Assembly: GCF_022549695.1 (NCBI RefSeq) | Contig: NZ_JAKZGS010000008.1 | Coordinates: 124,001 to 188,000 of the forward strand | Length of the DNA: 64,000 nucleotides | From: Belliella calami | Lineage (GTDB): Bacteria; Bacteroidota; Bacteroidia; Cytophagales; Cyclobacteriaceae | Reading direction: 5' to 3' | In this document: in pieces, positions 40,771 through 50,807 of the stretch | Layout of the letters: each line of letters begins with the position of its first letter | Numbering within the stretch: the first letter of the stretch is position 1 | Made by a program: the position numbers and the translations under genes | The notes under the pieces: model-generated | Told to the model about the DNA's origin: nothing | Databases searched by the model: none | Seen by the model: only the letters and a program-made list of their open reading frames with translations

Positions 40771-41889
40771 CTATTTGTTCAAAATTTTCATCACTTCCTT
40801 TAATGGAAGTGCCTTCACGGATCTGCCTCCTTTGCCTTCCATGTCTTCAGCTGCAAAAAGGGAATTCAAGATAGCTTCCTCGGTAGCCTCAATGGTTGCC
40901 AAAAACAAAGCCGTCATGTCATCATTTCGAAGTTCTTTTTGCTCCAAAAGTGTCAATGATTTTTGTGGGTGTGGGATAAGGTTTTCTTCAAAATTTGAAA
41001 AAGCTATGACATAATCTCCAGAACCATTGGATGCGATTCCACCTGTTTTGGCTAGTCCCATCATTGCTCTTTGCGCGATTCTTTTGAGGTTTCTTTCTCC
41101 TACGGGAGCATCAGTAGCGACTACGATCATGCATGATCCATCCGCAGATTCCAATTGGTTTTTGAATGAATATTGGCCCAGTTCTTTGCCTATTTGAGCG
41201 CCGTTGATTTGCAAAACACCACCAAAGTTCGTCTGAACAAGAACCCCAACTGTATATTCTCCCAAAGATGGTGGTAATTTTCGTGAGGCAGTTCCGATTC
41301 CACCTTTGAATCCAAAGCAGACAGTTCCGGTGCCTGCACCAACGTTACCTTCTGCTAGGAATTCATCATTTGCATTTTCGATGGCTTGGAGTACATCTGT
41401 TTTGGAAACATGCATTCCTCGAATGTCATTGAGAAGTCCATCATTTGTCTCGCCGACTATTGCATTGACAGATTGGACATCCTGATTTCCTTTTTGCGCG
41501 AGTGTGTATTGGATTATTCCTTCGATTCCAGCTGCTACACTAAGTGTATTGGTCAATATTATTGGGGATTCTATATTTCCCAATTCCTCGATTTGTGTAG
41601 ATCCAGCTAATTTTCCAAATCCGTTTCCTACAAAAACTGCTGCTGGTGTTTTGAGCTGAAAAAGATTTCCATGGTGAGGAAGGATAGCCGTAACCCCGGT
41701 GCGGATAGCTTCCCCCTCGATTTTTGTAACATGTCCTACTTTGATCCCAGTCACATCAAGGATGGAATTTTGGATTCCGGGTTGCATTACCCCGATTTCG
41801 ATTCCATAGTCCCTAAGTTTTCCTTGTGAGAAAATCGGTTGGATTCCAAGAAATAGAAATATAATGATAGGCAATAATTGTTTTTTCAT
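40771..41889 (-). CDS. P1-family (DmpA/S58) aminopeptidase, exported
   Basis: 372 residues with a signal peptide (1-21, 'FLFLGIQPIFSQ'). The body is a DmpA-type N-terminal-nucleophile hydrolase: 'VGHVTKIEGEAIRTGVTAIL', 'AVFVGNGFGKLAG', 'VGAGTGTVCFGFKGGIGTAS' and the self-processing Gly-Ser in 'ASNGSGDYVIAF' where the Ser becomes the catalytic nucleophile. It should cleave N-terminal residues from peptides or beta-peptides outside the cytoplasm. Its ATG is directly after the aldehyde dehydrogenase stop, so the two are co-transcribed. Confidence 0.92.
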   Translation of the reverse strand: MKKQLLPIIIFLFLGIQPIFSQGKLRDYGIEIGVMQPGIQNSILDVTGIKVGHVTKIEGEAIRTGVTAILPHHGNLFQLKTPAAVFVGNGFGKLAGSTQIEELGNIESPIILTNTLSVAAGIEGIIQYTLAQKGNQDVQSVNAIVGETNDGLLNDIRGMHVSKTDVLQAIENANDEFLAEGNVGAGTGTVCFGFKGGIGTASRKLPPSLGEYTVGVLVQTNFGGVLQINGAQIGKELGQYSFKNQLESADGSCMIVVATDAPVGERNLKRIAQRAMMGLAKTGGIASNGSGDYVIAFSNFEENLIPHPQKSLTLLEQKELRNDDMTALFLATIEATEEAILNSLFAAEDMEGKGGRSVKALPLKEVMKILNK

Positions 41890-43314
41890 TTAGAACCATT
41901 TTAAGAGTGCCTCAGTAATTTTTTTTCCTGCAAAACCGTAAGGTGGGTAAAGAGATTTTGAGGAAGTTAGTCCTTTTCTTTGTTTAAGTATCGCTTTTTC
42001 ATTGCTAAATGCTAAAAAGCCATGATGGCCATGTGCTTTTCCTATTCCTGAATTATTGACACCACCAAACGGGAGGTCGTGGTGAAGGAAATGAATTACG
42101 CAATCATTGGCAACTACACCTCCAGAGGAAGTCTGCAATAAAATAGAATCAATCACCTCTTGGTTATTTGAGAATGCATATAATGCCAAAGGCTTTGGCC
42201 TACTGTTTAGATAAGAAATAGCATCATCGGTTTTGTTATATGCGATAATTGGTAATATTGGGCCAAAAATCTCCTCTTGTGACACATCCATGTTTTCAGT
42301 GATAGCTGTCAATAGGGTAGGTTCAAAATAATTGTCTTTCGGGAGGATTCTACCTCCAAAATCAATTTTGGCTCCTTTAGAAATGGCATCAGAAAGAAGG
42401 TATGACAATCTGTTGAGGTGTTTATCATTTACAATCCTTGCATAGTCGCTAGAGTTTTCTATACCTTTTTTGTGAGGATCATACATTTTGTGCAGTTCAT
42501 TTCTAAGAGCATTTACAAACTCACTTTGTACATCGCTATGAACCAAGATATAATCAGGTGCAATGCATGTTTGTCCACAGTTGACAAATTTCCCCCAAGC
42601 AACTTTGGCAGCGGCATCTTGTAGATCAATATCTTTGTCAATGATAGCAGGAGATTTGCCTCCTAATTCTAAAGTTACCGAAGTTAGGTTTTCTGCAGCG
42701 GCTTTCATGATGATTTTGCCGACAGATGGACTACCAGTGAAGAATATGTGGTCAAAAGGCTTAGAAAGTAAATGTTGAGATACTTCAAGATCCCCTTCAA
42801 AAACAGCTACTGTGTCAGGTTCAAACAATTCTTCTATCATTCTTCTGATCAATGCTGACGCATGGGGAGTCATTTCAGAAGGCTTGATGATGGCATTACA
42901 TCCAGCAGCCAATGCAGATATCAAAGGGCCAATAGCCAGATTGAAAGGATAGTTCCATGGAGCAATTATCAATGAAGTACCTTTCGGTTCATACTGTATA
43001 TAAGAAGAAGTACCCAAGAGTGTCAGTGGTGTTGATACTTTTTTGGGTTTCATCCAGTCCTGGAGGTTTTTGATTGCATTTTTGATTTCGGAAGTGACTA
43101 CAAAAATCTCCGTAATATCAATCTCCGGATAAGGCTTTTTAAAATCAGCATGTATGGCCTTTCTGATGTCCTCATGGTGGTTTTTAATCCATCCAGAAAG
43201 ATTTTCAAGTTGCTTGATTCTGTGTTGTGAAGAGCTCTCTCTCAGTGAAATTGACTTGGATTTTTGAAGGGAGAAGGTATGGTCTATTAATTGGTTGATT
43301 TCTAGGTTGGGCAT
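41890..43314 (-). CDS. Aldehyde dehydrogenase (class 3-like)
   Basis: 474-residue NAD(P)-dependent dehydrogenase. The catalytic Cys250 is in 'FVNCGQTCIAPDYIL' and the general base Glu216 in 'SVTLELGGKSPAII'; the cofactor loop is 'FFTGSPSVGKIIMKAA' and 'IIAPWNYPFNLAIGPL' is conserved. The length and the 'PFGGVNNSGIGKAHGHHGF' ending match the class 3 / coniferyl-type group, and the hydrophobic C-terminus could associate with membrane. The substrate is probably a medium or long-chain or aromatic aldehyde. Confidence 0.93.
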   Translation of the reverse strand: MPNLEINQLIDHTFSLQKSKSISLRESSSQHRIKQLENLSGWIKNHHEDIRKAIHADFKKPYPEIDITEIFVVTSEIKNAIKNLQDWMKPKKVSTPLTLLGTSSYIQYEPKGTSLIIAPWNYPFNLAIGPLISALAAGCNAIIKPSEMTPHASALIRRMIEELFEPDTVAVFEGDLEVSQHLLSKPFDHIFFTGSPSVGKIIMKAAAENLTSVTLELGGKSPAIIDKDIDLQDAAAKVAWGKFVNCGQTCIAPDYILVHSDVQSEFVNALRNELHKMYDPHKKGIENSSDYARIVNDKHLNRLSYLLSDAISKGAKIDFGGRILPKDNYFEPTLLTAITENMDVSQEEIFGPILPIIAYNKTDDAISYLNSRPKPLALYAFSNNQEVIDSILLQTSSGGVVANDCVIHFLHHDLPFGGVNNSGIGKAHGHHGFLAFSNEKAILKQRKGLTSSKSLYPPYGFAGKKITEALLKWF

Positions 43315-43764
43315 AGTTAATATATCTTATAGCGATAGAAAGATTATGGTGATGACTTCTTTTAAGAATGATAAGGATAAATGCTTCTAAAATCAATTGT
43401 TATTTGTATTTGACTGATTTTGCTCAAAACCATTGCGTATGAATTTGCTCACTTAGTTTGAATATATTTAATTTTTCTTAGAAGAGCTAAAAGTCAAAAT
43501 ACTTTTCAGAAAAACTGATTTGGTACGGACAATTGTTGACTTGACTTGATGGCTGTAAGTTTATTGAGATTGGTTGTCCGAATAGGTATACAGAGCATTC
43601 TTATAGTACAAGCAACATAAGATTGATTTTTTAAATAAAGATTGAAATCTTGCCTCGACAGACAAAACAAATATAATGAAATGCTTTTTAAATACATTTA
43701 AATGTATTACGTTTACATCATAATTAGAGTATATTAAATCTTACAGGTATAATTTAGGTGTAAA
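43315..43764. promoter_or_regulatory. Upstream control region of the polysaccharide locus
   Basis: 450 nt without a gene. A possible promoter: TTG (43433-43435), 17 nt, TTAGTTTG (43453-43460). A pair of 7-bp inverted arms, CGGACAA (43526-43532) and TTGTCCG (43574-43580), could form a hairpin. A perfect 18-bp palindrome, AATACATTTAAATGTATT, lies at 43691-43708, 57 nt before the first gene, and is a good operator candidate. No UpxY-type antiterminator gene is present. Confidence 0.4.
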
Positions 43765-44559
43765 ATGAAAAGAACAATTCTTCCATTGATATTATTGATG
43801 GTTTTAATTAGCAGTTGTGCCAAGAGGAATCTTACCTATTTCAGTGATATAGAATCCAATTCGGATTTTTCAATGAAAGTAGATGAGATTTCAGAGGTTA
43901 AGATTAAGCCATATGATAGGTTAAGAATAACAGTAAACAGTCCCAGTGCTGAATCTAATTTACTTTTTAATAGAGGTGTTGTAACCGAAAACATAGAGAC
44001 TGTAAATGGCTTGGAGTCAAGACCAGATACTGGAGATCAGAATGTATATTTAGTCAATAGAGACGGGACTATTGAGTTTCCGATTTTGGGACAAATAAAA
44101 CTTGGCGGCCTTAATCTTGAAGAGGCAAGGGAGGAAATGAAATTTCTTTTGAAATCCCATGTGAAAGAACCAAGTGTCAATTTAATGATCAATAACTTTA
44201 GGGTGACAGTGATCGGTGAAGTGAATAGACCTTCCAATTTTTTGGTTGGATCTGAGCGGATCAATATTTTTGAGGCTTTGGGACTAGCAGGAGACCTTAC
44301 TCCATATGGAAAGCGAGAAAATGTGCTAGTGATGAGAGAAGTGGATGGTGTGCGAAACGTATACCGTGTCAATCTGAACAAAAAGGATGTTTTAAATTCA
44401 CCATATTATTATTTGGAGCAAAATGATATTGTCTATGTAGAGCCAGACGGCCAGAAAATAAAAGATACGAAAAACAATACAACATTGATAACCGTGATTT
44501 CGGTAGCTTCATCAGTTTTGGTTGCTGTAATATTTAATTACCAAAATTTATTCAATTAA
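43765..44559 (+). CDS. Polysaccharide export outer-membrane lipoprotein (Wza-like)
   Basis: 264 residues. Lipoprotein signal 'MKRTILPLILLMVLISSC' (Cys18). The Poly_export domain follows with 'IKPYDRLRITVNSPS' and 'YLVNRDGTIEFPILGQIKLG', then an SLBB domain 'RVTVIGEVNRPSNFLVGSER' and 'INIFEALGLAGDLTPYGKRE'. It ends in a hydrophobic segment ('TVISVASSVLVAVIF') that could span the outer membrane as a Wza-like helix. It would form the outer-membrane channel. Two nt separate it from the Wzc-like gene. Confidence 0.93.
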   Translation: MKRTILPLILLMVLISSCAKRNLTYFSDIESNSDFSMKVDEISEVKIKPYDRLRITVNSPSAESNLLFNRGVVTENIETVNGLESRPDTGDQNVYLVNRDGTIEFPILGQIKLGGLNLEEAREEMKFLLKSHVKEPSVNLMINNFRVTVIGEVNRPSNFLVGSERINIFEALGLAGDLTPYGKRENVLVMREVDGVRNVYRVNLNKKDVLNSPYYYLEQNDIVYVEPDGQKIKDTKNNTTLITVISVASSVLVAVIFNYQNLFN

Positions 44560-44561
44560 CA

Positions 44562-46892
44562 ATGAAAGTATCGGATGTTTTATTAGATGGTTTTGGTCTT
44601 GAAAATGGGCTTAATCCTAGAAAGACTGTCAGGCATTATTTGAAATACAAGTGGTTCTTCATAAGCGGGGTATTGATATCGGTTATGTTGGCAGTCCTGT
44701 ACTTGGTATATACTACGCCACAATACCAAATATCAAGTAAAGTCGTAATTAGGGATAGAGAGAAAGGAGTCGATTTCTCTGACAATCCTCTCATGCAAGA
44801 GTTGGATAATTTTAGATCATCAAAAATAATCGAAAACGAGATCGAAGTATTCAAGTCAGTTCAGCTGATGAAGAGTGTTATCGAAGATTTGGATATTTTA
44901 GTTTCTGTATATTCCAAAAACTCAATTGGTAAGAAGGTAGAGTATTTTAAAGACAACAGCCCACTGTTAGTCAATTGGGCCAATAGAGAATGGCGTTATG
45001 AACTGAAAGATGATGAATATAATATAAAGGTTATTGACCGTGAAAAATTCAGACTGACAGTCGGTGGTGAGACAAAGGATTATAAATTTGGGAGTTTGAT
45101 CTCAGGCCATTTTGGGGATTTTTCGGTAAAACTTAATAATACTGTTAGTGTAGATTCACTTGATAGCAAAGATTTTAGCATTTATTTTCATAGTTCAGAA
45201 GCTTTGGCAAGGAATTATAGCCAAGGATTAAATGTAGAGCCTACCAACAAGCAGTCGAGTGTACTGCAGATTTCAACTTTGGACAATATTCCTGAGAGAG
45301 GAGTTGCAATCATAGATGACTTAATCAAAAAATATAATTCCCAAACTGAAGAAGAAAAAAATAATTCAGCAAATACTGCTGTCTCCTTTTTGTCTAAGCA
45401 ATTGGATGCATTGGCGATGGAAATAGATTCTATCGAAAATAGTATTGAAAGACTGAAAAGTCAAAATCAAGTAAGTGATATAGGAACGGAAGCAAGATTG
45501 TATTTGGAAGGTTCCAATGAAAACAGAAACCAAATATCCAATTACAGAACGCAGATCCAAGTAGTAGAGTCTATCCAAGGTTTGCTGAGAAACAATGCGA
45601 ATGATGACACTAGGACAATCCCAAGTGCAATGACTTTAAATGACGCGGCATTGGTGAGTGCAATAGAAAGTTATAACTCGCTACAGAGAGACAAAGAAAG
45701 GCTTTTGAGGGATGTTCAGCCGACGAGTCCTTTGGTAGTATCAATCAACGATAGGATTGCAAGTCAAAAAGCATCAATCAATGAAAACCTCAACAATCTC
45801 AAATCTAGTTTGCAGATTGCCGTAAGAAATTTGGAGGCTAATTCTTCGAGATACGAAGGACGATCTTCAAGGATTCCCCAGATTGAAAGAGAGCTACAGG
45901 AAATCACCAGGCTTAGGTTGACCAAACTTGAGCAATTTCAATATTTGAACAAAAAGAATGAAGAAGCTCAAATGTCATTGACAGCTACCTCTAATTCTTT
46001 TTTGAGAATAATTGACACAGCGAAAGCTTCTTATGGTCCTGTCAAACCCAACAGGATAATTATAATGATGTTTGCGGTTATAATGGGATTTGGGATTCCA
46101 TTTATGTATGTTTTTGTAAAGAATCTCTTCAATAATAAGATAGAAGGTAAATCCGAAGCAGAGAACTTGACCAAACTTCCCGTAATAGCAGAAATTTCGA
46201 TAAACGAGTTTGATGAAAACATGGTTTTTTCGAAGAATATAAAATCACCTGTCGCTGAGCAGTTTAGGTTGCTTAGGGCAAATATTTTTGCTTTGAACGA
46301 TGAAAGAAGTGAGGGGGTAATTTTGGTAACCTCAACTGTCGCAGGAGAGGGGAAGACTTTCTGTAGCCTGAATCTCGGAGCCAGCTTGAATTTGATTGGT
46401 AAAAGAGTGGTTGTATTGGAGTTTGATTTGAGAAAACCTTCTTTGCTGAAAAGTTTGAAAATGCCAAAAGAAAATGAAGGAATCATAGAATACCTTACGG
46501 GAGAATGTACAGATTTGGGTAAAGTAATCAAGAAACACCCAAATCAAGAAAACTTTTGGTATATAGGAGCAGGAAAGCTTGTCTCAAACCCAGCAGAGGT
46601 GATGAGTTTACCAAAATTGAGGACAATGATCGAAGAATTAAAAGGACAATTTGATTATGTTATCATAGATTCATCTCCCGTTGGGATGGTTCCAGATGCA
46701 TTTTCATTGAGCAAATATGCTGATGTTACTTTGTATGTTTTGAAATCAAATTATACTACCTCAGAACATTTAGGTTTTCTTTCAAATTATGGAGTGAAAG
46801 AAAAATTAAAAAACCCTGTTCTCGTCCTCAATGGAGTAAATGTAGTCAACGGATATGGCTATGGTTATGATTATGCACCAGCTATCAATTGA
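44562..46892 (+). CDS. Wzc-like tyrosine kinase / polysaccharide co-polymerase
   Basis: 776 residues. The Wzz domain begins with a membrane helix at about 33-52 and ends with another at about 495-515, between them a long coiled-coil region ('IDSIENSIERLKSQNQ'). The cytoplasmic BY-kinase domain (about 565-776) has Walker A 'STVAGEGKTFCSLNLG', A' 'VVVLEFDLRKPSLL' and B 'YVIIDSSPVGMVPDA'. The C-terminus 'NGYGYGYDYAPAIN' carries the tyrosine cluster that is autophosphorylated. It controls chain length and export with the Wza-like protein. A Wzb-type phosphatase gene is not in the window. Confidence 0.94.
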   Translation: MKVSDVLLDGFGLENGLNPRKTVRHYLKYKWFFISGVLISVMLAVLYLVYTTPQYQISSKVVIRDREKGVDFSDNPLMQELDNFRSSKIIENEIEVFKSVQLMKSVIEDLDILVSVYSKNSIGKKVEYFKDNSPLLVNWANREWRYELKDDEYNIKVIDREKFRLTVGGETKDYKFGSLISGHFGDFSVKLNNTVSVDSLDSKDFSIYFHSSEALARNYSQGLNVEPTNKQSSVLQISTLDNIPERGVAIIDDLIKKYNSQTEEEKNNSANTAVSFLSKQLDALAMEIDSIENSIERLKSQNQVSDIGTEARLYLEGSNENRNQISNYRTQIQVVESIQGLLRNNANDDTRTIPSAMTLNDAALVSAIESYNSLQRDKERLLRDVQPTSPLVVSINDRIASQKASINENLNNLKSSLQIAVRNLEANSSRYEGRSSRIPQIERELQEITRLRLTKLEQFQYLNKKNEEAQMSLTATSNSFLRIIDTAKASYGPVKPNRIIIMMFAVIMGFGIPFMYVFVKNLFNNKIEGKSEAENLTKLPVIAEISINEFDENMVFSKNIKSPVAEQFRLLRANIFALNDERSEGVILVTSTVAGEGKTFCSLNLGASLNLIGKRVVVLEFDLRKPSLLKSLKMPKENEGIIEYLTGECTDLGKVIKKHPNQENFWYIGAGKLVSNPAEVMSLPKLRTMIEELKGQFDYVIIDSSPVGMVPDAFSLSKYADVTLYVLKSNYTTSEHLGFLSNYGVKEKLKNPVLVLNGVNVVNGYGYGYDYAPAIN

Positions 46893-46903
46893 TTTAAGAT
46901 AAG

Positions 46904-48283
46904 ATGATTCATAGAATTAGTTTGGGATATCAGAAAGCACTGGCTTATATCAACAATGGGCAGGCTAGGAGTGTAAAAGCAAAGAAAAATATCATAGGAT
47001 CCATACTTATCAAGGGTTCGAGCATTTTGATGAGCTTGGCGATGGTTCCCCTAACGATTGATTATGTAAATCCTTCAAGATATGGTATTTGGCTGACACT
47101 TAGTTCCATAGTCGGTTGGTTTGCTTTTTTTGATATTGGCCTTACTCAAGGGCTCAGGAATAAATTTGCGGAAGCTTTGGCAGAAGGGGATACCAAGCAG
47201 GCCAAAATCTATGTGTCTACGACATATGCAGCTTTGGCACTTATTTTCTTCGCTGTATGGCTGGTTTTTCTGTTCACGAATAGTTTTCTGGACTGGACCG
47301 CGATATTGAAAGTAGATTCTGCAATGGTATCAGAGCTATCTATGCTCGTGGTGATAGTGTTTACATATTTCTGCCTACAATTTATCCTGAAGACGATAAC
47401 TTCAATTCTGACAGCAGACCAGCAACCAGCGAAAGCCAGCTTTATTGAGCTTATTGGTCAGTTGATGTCCTTGATTTCAATTATACTTTTGGTGCTATTT
47501 ACAGAAGGTTCATTGATCAACCTAGGTTTGGCGCTTTGTATAAGCCCAATATTGGTGTTGGTGGTAGCTAATTACATTTTGTTTAGTGGGAAATATAAAG
47601 ATTTCAAGCCCAGTCTATCTTTAGTGGATTTCAAGCACGCCAAGAGTTTGTTTCAGTTGGGGGGCAAGTTTTTTATCATTCAGATAGCAGCAATTGTACA
47701 GTATGAATCAGCAAATATCATAATAGCCAGAAACTTTTCTACGACCGATGTGACAGCCTTCAACATTGTCTATCGTTATTTCGGCGTCCTAAATATGGCA
47801 TTTGCAATATTTTTGACACCTTTTTGGTCTGCCTCGACGGAGGCGTTCATGAAAAGAGATATTGAATGGATAAAAAATAGTGTGAAAAAGTACAATTATC
47901 TCAATTTGTTCTTGGTTTTAATAGGTATGATTATGCTTTACTTTGCCCAACATGTTTATGATTTATGGTTAGGAGAAGGGACTTTGGAAATTGATTTTGA
48001 ACTGTCACTTTGGGGGTTGGCTTTTTTCAGTTTGTTTCTTTTCGGAAACACATATGTTTCATTTTTAAATGGAATAAGTGCACTCAAAATACAATTTTGG
48101 TCAAGTATTTTCAGTCCTTTTTTGTATGTTGTAGTTGCGATATATTTTATCAATGTATTGAATTGGGGGGTTTATTCTCTTTTTGTAGCTGCAATAATTG
48201 CAAATGTTAATGGAGCTATATTGGCACCGCTTCAATACTTTATGATAATAGAAAAAAAGAAAAAAGGAATCTGGATAAAGTAA
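46904..48283 (+). CDS. Oligosaccharide flippase (Wzx-like)
   Basis: 459-residue membrane protein with about 12-14 hydrophobic helices of the polysaccharide-synthesis/MOP superfamily. The opening 'GSILIKGSSILMSLAMVPLT' followed by 'YVNPSRYGIWLTLSSIVGWF' and 'FDIGLTQGLRNKFAEALAEG' is typical of Wzx proteins. It would flip the lipid-linked repeat unit across the inner membrane. It begins 11 nt after the Wzc-like gene. From the next gene on, base composition becomes clearly more A+T-rich. Confidence 0.9.
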   Translation: MIHRISLGYQKALAYINNGQARSVKAKKNIIGSILIKGSSILMSLAMVPLTIDYVNPSRYGIWLTLSSIVGWFAFFDIGLTQGLRNKFAEALAEGDTKQAKIYVSTTYAALALIFFAVWLVFLFTNSFLDWTAILKVDSAMVSELSMLVVIVFTYFCLQFILKTITSILTADQQPAKASFIELIGQLMSLISIILLVLFTEGSLINLGLALCISPILVLVVANYILFSGKYKDFKPSLSLVDFKHAKSLFQLGGKFFIIQIAAIVQYESANIIIARNFSTTDVTAFNIVYRYFGVLNMAFAIFLTPFWSASTEAFMKRDIEWIKNSVKKYNYLNLFLVLIGMIMLYFAQHVYDLWLGEGTLEIDFELSLWGLAFFSLFLFGNTYVSFLNGISALKIQFWSSIFSPFLYVVVAIYFINVLNWGVYSLFVAAIIANVNGAILAPLQYFMIIEKKKKGIWIK

Positions 48284-48293
48284 ATATTTATAA

Positions 48294-49529
48294 ATGAAAA
48301 TATTACATCTTCAATATGCAACGACTAATTCTGGTAATTATACCAAGACTTTACATGATTTGATGAGATCTCATGGAATTGATTCAAAAATATTGTCCTT
48401 GCATAGAAGTAAGGATTTGAAAGATGATAGCATACATGGGATAAAGGGAAAATATTCTAAGGTTAAATCGGAAATTGATATAAAAATCCAAGCTTTTCTG
48501 AACAGAAATATAAATTTTGCTTATGGAGGGTTTACATTTCCTTTGCTTGGAACAAATATTTCTAATCACCCTTTAGTTCAAGAATCTGACATAATTTATA
48601 TTCATTGGGCGTTAGGGGGATTTTTAAATGTAGAAGGCTGGGAGTTTTTGGCACAAACAGGAAAACCAATCGTCTTTATCTTACATGATCTATTTACATT
48701 TACAGGTGGTTGTCATTACACGTTTGGCTGTACTAAATTCAAAACTGAATGTAGCCAATGTCAGATTTTGCAAAAATCGGAGTTGATAGATAGAGCAAAA
48801 ATATTATTCAACAAAAAAATAAATATTTTCAAAAATTATGAAAATATTTATTTTATAACTCCAAGCATTTGGATGAAAAATCAAGCAGAAAGTTCTGCAA
48901 TGTTAAAAAGTAAAAGTATTTTTCAAATTTACAATTCTGTTTCAAAGAATTTTATCAAACTTAAAAATAGGCCTTATAAAGAAATTCTTGAGATAGAAAA
49001 TAAAACTAAAATTATTGGATTTGGAGCAAATTTTGTCAATAGTCCATATAAAGGGTTTAAATATTTGCTAGAAGCGTTAAAATATTTAGGTAGAAAAGTT
49101 GACGATACCACAAAATATGAAATTTTGGTTTTCGGAAGTGACCTATCAGAAGAAGTAATAAAACAGATCCCATTTAAAGTTCACTACACTGGATATTTAT
49201 CCTCCGAAGTTAAAATTTGTGAAGCATACAATTCTATGGATGTCTTCGTAGTATCTTCTGTGGAGGATAATTTGCCAACAACTGTACTTGAAAGCCTAAA
49301 ATGTGGAACACCTGTAGTAGGTTTTGATACAGGAGGGATTCCAGAAATGATAGGTCATCAAAAAAATGGTTACTTGGCAAAAAAGTTCGATACAGAAGAT
49401 TTGGCTAATGGTATAATTTCGTGTTTAGAAAAAAAACTCATAGGATCTTTAAATAACAGCTTTTCAAATGTTAAAATCTTAGAGAATCATCTGGAGGTAT
49501 TTGATAAAATTTTGAAAAAAGCACAGTAG
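48294..49529 (+). CDS. GT4-type glycosyltransferase
   Basis: 411 residues. GT-B fold with an N-terminal 'LHLQYATTNSGNYTKTLHDL' and a Cys-rich insertion ('GGCHYTFGCTKFKTECSQCQ') that is common in Bacteroidota WcaC-like transferases. The C-terminal domain keeps 'VSSVEDNLPTTVLESLKCGT' and 'PVVGFDTGGIPEMI', the nucleotide-sugar site of GT4 enzymes. The sugar is unknown. It is the first gene of the strongly A+T-rich core. Confidence 0.88.
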   Translation: MKILHLQYATTNSGNYTKTLHDLMRSHGIDSKILSLHRSKDLKDDSIHGIKGKYSKVKSEIDIKIQAFLNRNINFAYGGFTFPLLGTNISNHPLVQESDIIYIHWALGGFLNVEGWEFLAQTGKPIVFILHDLFTFTGGCHYTFGCTKFKTECSQCQILQKSELIDRAKILFNKKINIFKNYENIYFITPSIWMKNQAESSAMLKSKSIFQIYNSVSKNFIKLKNRPYKEILEIENKTKIIGFGANFVNSPYKGFKYLLEALKYLGRKVDDTTKYEILVFGSDLSEEVIKQIPFKVHYTGYLSSEVKICEAYNSMDVFVVSSVEDNLPTTVLESLKCGTPVVGFDTGGIPEMIGHQKNGYLAKKFDTEDLANGIISCLEKKLIGSLNNSFSNVKILENHLEVFDKILKKAQ

Positions 49530-49532
49530 TTT

Positions 49533-50807
49533 ATGGGAACATCCGAAAAGGTAGAAAATGATTCTTCAATAAGGCAATTCTTATCAGAATTGAAGTTTAT
49601 GAATTTATTTTTTATAGGCTTTATTCTGTATTCTATAGGCTTTACCCTTGCATCAACTGGCATGGTCAATTATCTTATGTGTAGTGGGATCCAATTTGTG
49701 GGGATTCTGATGTTTTTGCCTTCAAGTATACTTTTAATTGAATTGAAAGTTGAAAATAATTATTTGAAAATAATGGTTAGCTTTTATTTGATTTATATAT
49801 GTTCTATTATTTTTAGAGGATTTGTTTTCGACTTTAATACCATTAAAGATTTATTGATTGACGGGTGGTTTGGGATTTTTATTTATCTAGTGCCAGTATT
49901 ATGTTTGTTTCCAAAAAAAATTCTTTTGTTAAAGAAGTCATTTGATACAATCTATATTCTTTCTGTTCTATTTTTATTTTATGTTTTGGCTTTCTTACCA
50001 GTATTGATGGAAAGGGGGTCGCAAGAGTCAATGGGGATGACTGAGGTTTTTTCACGGACTCTAGGACTGACATCAGGGTTTATACTAATGACCTATCCAT
50101 ATCATAGTCTAAAGCTAAAGTTTGTCTCGGGATCAGTTATGACTTTTATATTAACTATGTCACTTTATCAAGCAAGAAGAGGCTTAATGATGTATTGTTT
50201 GATGATAATTTTGTTTGCAGGAGTTCTATACTTGATGAAAGGGCACAATAGGGCTTTCGTAGTAGTTGCAATTTTAATGTTAATTAGTACTTCCTTTTTG
50301 ATTGGTGCGCAAATTTTAAACAAATCTAGCTTTTTCTCTTCAATTAAGGAGAGAGGGATGGAGGATACAAGAAGTAATGTTGAAGAGAGTTTTTATGAAG
50401 ATATGGAAACTGTTGACTGGATTATAGGAAGGGGTATTAATGGACAATATTATTGTCCTGGGATTGTTTGGGATGGAGACTCTTCGGTTTACAGAGGGAT
50501 TATAGAAACTGATTTTCTTCAAATTATCCTGAAAGGTGGCCTTGTAAGTCTTTCAATTTTATTGTTAATATTCATTCCTGCAATATTTTTAGGTTTGTTT
50601 AATTCCAATAATTTATTAGTAAAAGCAGGTTCTATTTGGATAATGATAGGACTAATAAACATGTACCCTTCTACTGTTAATACTTTTACTTTAAACTACA
50701 TCTTGATGTGGGTTTTTGCTGGAATTGTATATACTAAGAAGTATAGAATGTTGTCAGATTCTCAAATTTTCCAACAATTAAAAGATTACAAAACAGATGT
50801 TTCCTAA
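49533..50807 (+). CDS. Candidate O-antigen/capsule polymerase (Wzy-like)
   Basis: 424-residue membrane protein with about 11 hydrophobic segments and one larger extracytoplasmic loop near residues 285-330 ('DWIIGRGINGQYYCPGIVWD'), the arrangement of Wzy/Wzc_C-type polymerases and O-antigen ligases. The motif 'SLYQARRGLMMYCLMIILFA' has the positive residues often found before the big loop. Wzy proteins share little sequence, so the call rests on topology and position. It overlaps the next gene by 11 nt. Confidence 0.7.
   Translation: MGTSEKVENDSSIRQFLSELKFMNLFFIGFILYSIGFTLASTGMVNYLMCSGIQFVGILMFLPSSILLIELKVENNYLKIMVSFYLIYICSIIFRGFVFDFNTIKDLLIDGWFGIFIYLVPVLCLFPKKILLLKKSFDTIYILSVLFLFYVLAFLPVLMERGSQESMGMTEVFSRTLGLTSGFILMTYPYHSLKLKFVSGSVMTFILTMSLYQARRGLMMYCLMIILFAGVLYLMKGHNRAFVVVAILMLISTSFLIGAQILNKSSFFSSIKERGMEDTRSNVEESFYEDMETVDWIIGRGINGQYYCPGIVWDGDSSVYRGIIETDFLQIILKGGLVSLSILLLIFIPAIFLGLFNSNNLLVKAGSIWIMIGLINMYPSTVNTFTLNYILMWVFAGIVYTKKYRMLSDSQIFQQLKDYKTDVS

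Noticed and set aside
43315-43764. UpxY/NusG-type antitermination leader as in Bacteroides capsule loci
   Set aside because: No UpxY or UpxZ-like gene precedes the export genes.
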